Made by a program: the position numbers and the translations under genes. This document shows, one piece after another, positions 60,879 to 64,000 of a stretch of DNA of 64,000 nucleotides. Position 1 is the stretch's first letter, and every line of letters starts with the position of its first letter. The notes beneath the pieces were generated by a model. That model was not told the origin of the DNA. It worked only from the letters and a program-made list of their open reading frames with translations, and searched no databases. The stretch spans positions 1 to 64,000 of the forward strand of contig NZ_ABEA03000120.1 of NCBI RefSeq assembly GCF_000171235.2, read 5' to 3'. This DNA is from Geminisphaera colitermitum TAV2. Lineage in GTDB: Bacteria; Verrucomicrobiota; Verrucomicrobiia; Opitutales; Opitutaceae.

Positions 60879-61205
60879 CTAACCATGCGACTCGTGCGAG
60901 GCTTCGCCCGCACGGTCTGAGGTGTTCAGCGGAGCGCTCACGCGCCGAGCCTCGAAGGTGCGACGCCGCTCCGCCCGCTTTTCGTTTTTCCATTCGAGCA
61001 TCGTCTTGCCGAAGTGGGCCTCGGCGCATGAGGCGCAAAACCAGACGCCGCAGTATAGGCAGCGATAAGCCAGTTCCAACGCACGGGGCCGGCCACAGGG
61101 GCAATGCACGGTGTGCGCCGAAACAGCCTCCGCCCATTGCGTTTCGAGGGTTTGTTTTTTGGCCGGATCATCGGCCATCGTTATGTATTCGATCTGGGCA
61201 GGCAT
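60879..61205 (-). CDS. Small zinc-ribbon protein
   Basis: 108 residues from MPAQIEYITM. 'VHCPCGRPRALELAYRCLYCGVWFCASCAEAHFGKTMLEWKNEKRAERRRT' carries four Cys-pairs plus a His, a treble-clef or double zinc-ribbon, with a basic tail. It may bind nucleic acid. No family recognised. Confidence 0.65.
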   Translation of the reverse strand: MPAQIEYITMADDPAKKQTLETQWAEAVSAHTVHCPCGRPRALELAYRCLYCGVWFCASCAEAHFGKTMLEWKNEKRAERRRTFEARRVSAPLNTSDRAGEASHESHG

Positions 61206-61225
61206 TTTGAAAATCGCTGAACCAT

Positions 61226-61510
61226 TCACTCGACGCGACCTGTCGGCGCGTCATTCGGGGTGTCCGAATCGGAATCTTTCTCGCGCTCCATCTGGTCTAT
61301 AACCATTGCCATGCTAATGCTCATGTGACCAAGACACAGCACTACGAGGACGCCGAAGAAGTTGGCTTTTGCGACGATGCCCCCACCAGCCAACACGAAA
61401 AAAGCGTAACCCATAAAGCGGAAGACCGCTTCGCCGAGATAGAGGAACAGGCCCGGCCAACCATTCGCGGGAGGCAACGCCTCTGGCTTTTGTTGTGTTT
61501 CGTTATCCAT
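61226..61510 (-). CDS. Small inner-membrane protein
   Basis: 94 residues from MDNETQQKPEAL with two hydrophobic segments (LFLYLGEAVFRFMGYAFFVLAGGGIV, FFGVLVVLCLGHMSISMAMV). Two-helix membrane proteins in early phage operons often act in superinfection exclusion, but nothing specific is visible. Confidence 0.6.
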   Translation of the reverse strand: MDNETQQKPEALPPANGWPGLFLYLGEAVFRFMGYAFFVLAGGGIVAKANFFGVLVVLCLGHMSISMAMVIDQMEREKDSDSDTPNDAPTGRVE

Positions 61511-61889
61511 TGGTGCGTGCCTCCGCTGGTGTGTTAGACTGGAGCCGAGGGGCGCGATACTGGCAGCCAGTGCCGGGGGAAATGGTCCATCCCTCGTAGT
61601 CTCCATTGAGCCACGGGGTCCACCTACCGCTTCCCTCGCGGTAGCGGTATTGGTAGCCGGGCCGGCGCTTCTGGCCGGGCCGAAGCCGAACATACTTGGG
61701 CTTCGCTATTGCCTCACGCTCCCACCTGTCGCACTTGCGCAGCATCGCACGGAGCGTCTTGGTTTCGGCGGCAACGGAGTCGTCGTCATTCATGATAGTC
61801 CAGCGTCGCGGGCCACATGCGACAATGTTGTATCCGCGATAATTGTAGAACCCGCGCTTGATCCTAAAGGGCTTGTGTTTCGTTTTCAT
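61503..61889 (-). CDS. Small basic hypothetical protein
   Basis: 128 residues from MKTKHKPFRIKRGFYNYRGYNIVACGPRRWTIMNDDDSVAAETKTLRAM, rich in Arg/Lys/Tyr. 'YNYRGYNIVACGPRRWTI' is the sort of beta hairpin found in small phage DNA-binding proteins. It overlaps the membrane protein gene start by 8 bases. Confidence 0.6.
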   Translation of the reverse strand: MKTKHKPFRIKRGFYNYRGYNIVACGPRRWTIMNDDDSVAAETKTLRAMLRKCDRWEREAIAKPKYVRLRPGQKRRPGYQYRYREGSGRWTPWLNGDYEGWTISPGTGCQYRAPRLQSNTPAEARTNG

Positions 61890-62590
61890 AAGCCTCCTTT
61901 CTTGGCGGCATCCCATGCTGCCAACGACTCGTTACCGATTGTCACGATCGCCCCTTCATGACGCATGACATTACAAACAAACTTGAGGTCGGATGCCAGC
62001 GCATCACCAGCGGCGGCCAAGGCGGCGACATGGGCGCGGAGGGAAGCCCATTCCTCGTAGATTCGCTTAAGCGCGTCTATAGCACCTTCGCCGCCAAACG
62101 CTCCGTGGCGGTCGATTATGTTCACCATGGCGCCCCATTCATCGCGCAGATTTACATAGTCCGCGCCCATTTCGGCTGGCGTCTTGGCAAACACATCGGC
62201 AGCCCTCATCAAGTCGCCCAAAATGAACTCTGCTTCTTCGGGGCTGAATCCATATTCAGCGATGACAATAGAGGCTTTCGGTGACGCTTCGCCACTCCAT
62301 GTATTAGCCTCTCTGGCAAACGGCTCCAATGCCTCCCGCAACTCCGCAACCAGTGCCTCGGCGGCTTCGGCACGGCGCTTCCAGTCGAGCCAACACACGT
62401 CCTTGGTTGCTTGGCAATTCAGCGCCTCGGCAAGTTTGGTGGCACTGTCCGGACCCTCGCTCCATACACAACCAACAAGCAATGCACTGTCAGGGGCGTC
62501 GGGGCTTCCATACCACACGTCGCGGGGCAGGTTTGGAAAAACAAAGTAATATGGCGCGTTTAAACGCTCTGTATTCGTTTTGTCATTCAT
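61886..62590 (-). CDS. Hypothetical early phage protein
   Basis: 234 residues, helical, with 'RRAEAAEALVAELREALEPFAREANTWSG' and 'EEWASLRAHVAALAAAGDALASDLKFV'. It resembles the variable ead/Ea22-like helical proteins of phages, with weak confidence. A GTTTAAAC site spans codons 9-11 (ERLNAP). Confidence 0.55.
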   Translation of the reverse strand: MNDKTNTERLNAPYYFVFPNLPRDVWYGSPDAPDSALLVGCVWSEGPDSATKLAEALNCQATKDVCWLDWKRRAEAAEALVAELREALEPFAREANTWSGEASPKASIVIAEYGFSPEEAEFILGDLMRAADVFAKTPAEMGADYVNLRDEWGAMVNIIDRHGAFGGEGAIDALKRIYEEWASLRAHVAALAAAGDALASDLKFVCNVMRHEGAIVTIGNESLAAWDAAKKGGL

Positions 62591-62593
62591 GGC

Positions 62594-62902
62594 TCAGAAG
62601 GGCTTTCCGTTTTGAAGCATTCCGGGGAACGCTGCGGTCACAGCGGGAGGAGCGGGAGGAGCGGGAGGAGCGGGATTTTTGAGCGGCGCGTCGAAGGCGA
62701 GGCGCGAGACCACGGTTTTGTTTGCCGGGTGGATCTCGCAGAGATCGGCAACGGAGTAGCCGTCAATGCCAAAGCCCTTTCTGCTCCGCTTGTGGAACGC
62801 GCCAAGCGCGGCGGCGCCATCGACAGCCCATGCTTCGCTGATCCGGTCCTGCTCAAGTGGCGTGTCGTCCTTGAGCCGATAAGTGATTCGGTATAGTTTC
62901 AT
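62594..62902 (-). CDS. Hypothetical early phage protein
   Basis: 102 residues: 'KLYRITYRLKDDTPLEQDRISEAWAVDGAAALGAFHKRSRKGFGIDGYSVADLCEIHPA' then a Pro/Ala linker. Its ATG directly follows the leader motif with no spacer. No family recognised. Confidence 0.6.
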   Translation of the reverse strand: MKLYRITYRLKDDTPLEQDRISEAWAVDGAAALGAFHKRSRKGFGIDGYSVADLCEIHPANKTVVSRLAFDAPLKNPAPPAPPAPPAVTAAFPGMLQNGKPF

Positions 62903-62914
62903 TGGTCGTTTGCG
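62903..62914 (-). promoter_or_regulatory. CGCAAACGACCA leader, copy 6
   Basis: Exact motif directly abutting the ATG at 62902, leaving no room for any normal ribosome binding site between them. Confidence 0.75.
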
Positions 62915-62927
62915 TATTTATTTTTCA

Positions 62928-63320
62928 CTACAGGGCGATTTCGCGCCCCGTCAGATATTGTGTGACGGCCTGCTGCGCCTGATCGAAGGTGCGGACGACA
63001 ACGGCCTCGTAGCCTTGGCCGCGCAGTGCGGACATGACCTGCTGTTGCTCTTCCCGCACGCGCCCGATAGTCGTCTTGAACTCAAGAAACAGGCCGTGTG
63101 CCTTGCCGCCGCGCGTGATGTTCGGGACGGCAAGGCAGATGTCGGGGATTCCGGCGCGAACGCCTTCCCCCTTCAGAATGGAGCCGGTGACGGCGTTGCG
63201 AGCGCCACCATTCGGCACCGCGAAAAGGAGCCGGGCGTCAGGCACGCCAAGCCCCCTGTGAGCGAGGTTCCACCAAGCGACGAACGCGGCCTGAAGGCGG
63301 CTCTCGATGTGACGTGGCAT
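62928..63320 (-). CDS. VRR-NUC domain nuclease
   Basis: About 130 residues from MPRHIESRLQAAFVAWWN. 'LLFAVPNGGARNAVTGSILKGEGVRAGIPDICLAVP' (PD) and 'HGLFLEFKTTIGRVREEQQQVMSALRGQGYEAVVVRTFDQA' (E-x-K) form the PD-(D/E)xK core of VRR-NUC nucleases, which act on branched or flapped DNA. It is probably a phage recombination or junction enzyme. The longer ORF starts inside the neighbouring gene and is not used. Confidence 0.85.
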   Translation of the reverse strand: MPRHIESRLQAAFVAWWNLAHRGLGVPDARLLFAVPNGGARNAVTGSILKGEGVRAGIPDICLAVPNITRGGKAHGLFLEFKTTIGRVREEQQQVMSALRGQGYEAVVVRTFDQAQQAVTQYLTGREIAL

Positions 63321-63324
63321 GGCG

Positions 63325-63501
63325 TCAGTTCCTTCCTTGCTGCGTGAGGGTCTTGTGAAGGCGTTTGTAGAAACGCTGCTTCTCTTGCTCTGCCTTACGC
63401 TGCCGGACGGTTGCGAGGTGGTCGCCGATGAGCACGCCGCCAATCGTGGAGAGCGTGGCGATGCCCATTGACGCGAGAAGCGATGCGAGTTGGCCGCTCA
63501 T
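63325..63501 (-). CDS. Small membrane protein
   Basis: 58 residues from MSGQLASLLASMGIATLSTIGGVLIGDHLATVRQRK: one hydrophobic helix with a basic tail. It overlaps the following nuclease gene by 4 bases. No family recognised. Confidence 0.5.
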   Translation of the reverse strand: MSGQLASLLASMGIATLSTIGGVLIGDHLATVRQRKAEQEKQRFYKRLHKTLTQQGRN

Positions 63502-64000
63502 GACCACACCTCCGCAACCTGTTCCTTCGCCCGCGAATAATACCACGGCGAAAGGTCGATTTCCTCAAGCTCCAGCGAAGCGTTCGGCCACCAGTTGCGC
63601 GCGTAGCACTTGTCGAGGTCGAGGAGGAGGCGCGAGACCTCATCCTGACCTTGCGCAAGCGCACGATACGACAGACGGCAGACCTTCACGCCGCCCGGCG
63701 CGCATTTCTCGGCAGGCACGAAAAAGAAGTCGCGCACCTCAATGCCGAGCAACGAAAGCACAGCCATGTAGAACGCGGCCTGCCGATGGTAGCCATGCTC
63801 CTCGAAGCCGCGCTGCCAGTTGCCAAAAGCGCTCTCCTCAAGCGTGGCACACGTCTTGATGTCGAGGATGTAGGGACGGCCTTGCGACAACTCGCAGCCC
63901 TCTTCGTTGATCCAGTCTGTGCGGACCTGAAGAGGCGGGCAATGCGGCAAACCTGTCGCCTGCACGCGCCACGAGATTTCCGGCTCGCCCCTCGCCAGAA
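63498..64000 (-). CDS. RecB/RecE-like PD-(D/E)XK nuclease, 5' end beyond the window
   Basis: 'VRTDWINEEGCELSQGRPYILDIKTCATLEESAFGNWQRGFEEHGYHRQAAFYMAVLSLLGIEVRDFFFVPAE' contains the D-x-K core and the QxxxY of RecB-family exonucleases such as RecE/YqaJ-type. The reading stays open to the right edge through a sequence (EPEISWRV) that fits the family, so the GTG start in the track is not the true start and the gene is truncated by the window. Likely partner: a single-strand annealing protein outside the window. Confidence 0.8.
   Translation of the reverse strand, partial: LARGEPEISWRVQATGLPHCPPLQVRTDWINEEGCELSQGRPYILDIKTCATLEESAFGNWQRGFEEHGYHRQAAFYMAVLSLLGIEVRDFFFVPAEKCAPGGVKVCRLSYRALAQGQDEVSRLLLDLDKCYARNWWPNASLELEEIDLSPWYYSRAKEQVAEVWS

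Larger units (their letters stand above)
32541..62565. repeat. Dispersed GTTTAAAC palindrome (12 copies across the prophage)
   Basis: Copies start at 32541, 36077, 37278, 39350, 40927, 46180, 48758, 49833, 52869, 55695, 58410 and 62558. Nine are CGTTTAAACG. They fall in different reading frames and in both coding and noncoding DNA, and I find none in the chromosomal part. The span given is the first to last copy, not a continuous element. Confidence 0.85.

Noticed and set aside
1-64000. CRISPR array
   Set aside because: Repeats seen are palindromic REP elements, homopolymers or dispersed short motifs. There is no regularly spaced direct-repeat array and no cas gene; the RecB-like nuclease is in a phage recombination context.
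1-64000. Insertion sequence or transposase
   Set aside because: No DDE, serine-recombinase or HUH transposase motif was seen in either half; the only recombinase is the phage tyrosine integrase.

Overview
The window joins about 28 kb of bacterial chromosome to at least 36 kb of a tailed-phage prophage that runs off the right edge. The host looks like a polysaccharide-degrading member of the Verrucomicrobiota, most likely Opitutaceae. This is an inference from high GC, PEP-CTERM surface proteins, a type II pseudopilin-like H-X9-DG protein, GH3/GH4/heparinase-like enzymes under AraC, IclR and LacI regulators, and interspersed palindromic repeats of the kind translated as 'RSAGILPA' or 'RDARAT'. 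No rRNA or other taxonomic marker is present.

Chromosome, 1-28.1 kb. Left to right: a secreted beta-helix protein, a PEP-CTERM protein, an FAD oxidoreductase (PF12831 type) and a GH4 glycosidase, all on the minus strand. Then AraC, IclR and a second AraC regulator and xylose isomerase (xylA) on the plus strand. Next is a tightly packed minus-strand cassette of heparinase II/III-like lyase, polysaccharide pyruvyl transferase-like protein and GH3 glucosidase/xylosidase, followed by another PEP-CTERM protein, a pseudopilin-like protein and a LacI regulator. After cinA and uvrC comes a LacI-controlled araB-araA-araD block that feeds L-arabinose to D-xylulose 5-phosphate. Long G or C homopolymers (8-17 bases) punctuate this half, several close to start codons. 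Two lie inside uvrC, and one of these puts its C-terminal half out of frame; another lies in frame in cinA.

Prophage, 28.2-64 kb. The left junction is marked by what looks like the 3' end of a minus-strand tRNA gene followed by its terminator. Inward come small lysis-type genes, tail-tip proteins, tape measure, tail chaperones, tail tube, connectors, major capsid, scaffold-like protein, S49 protease, portal, gpW-like protein and terminase. This is a lambda/siphovirus-type late operon transcribed right to left. Beyond the terminase are two tandem ParB-like proteins, a PAPS-reductase-like protein, a CAU tRNA, a tyrosine recombinase, an ASCH protein and a control region with two related palindromic operators. 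Rightward early genes encode a MoxR/CobS-like AAA+ ATPase, a partner of unknown function and a SprT-like metalloprotein. A last leftward block carries replication genes (winged-helix initiator with iteron-like repeats inside the gene, DnaC/IstB-like loader), many small ORFs and two nucleases (VRR-NUC and RecB/RecE type).

Two prophage-wide sequence signals are not explained by the genes: a 12-base block CGCAAACGACCA immediately 5' of six early-gene starts on both strands, and twelve copies of the palindrome GTTTAAAC (nine as CGTTTAAACG) scattered through coding and noncoding DNA, with none seen by eye in the chromosomal half. All product names rest on reading motifs, gene order and length by eye; no database search was run.
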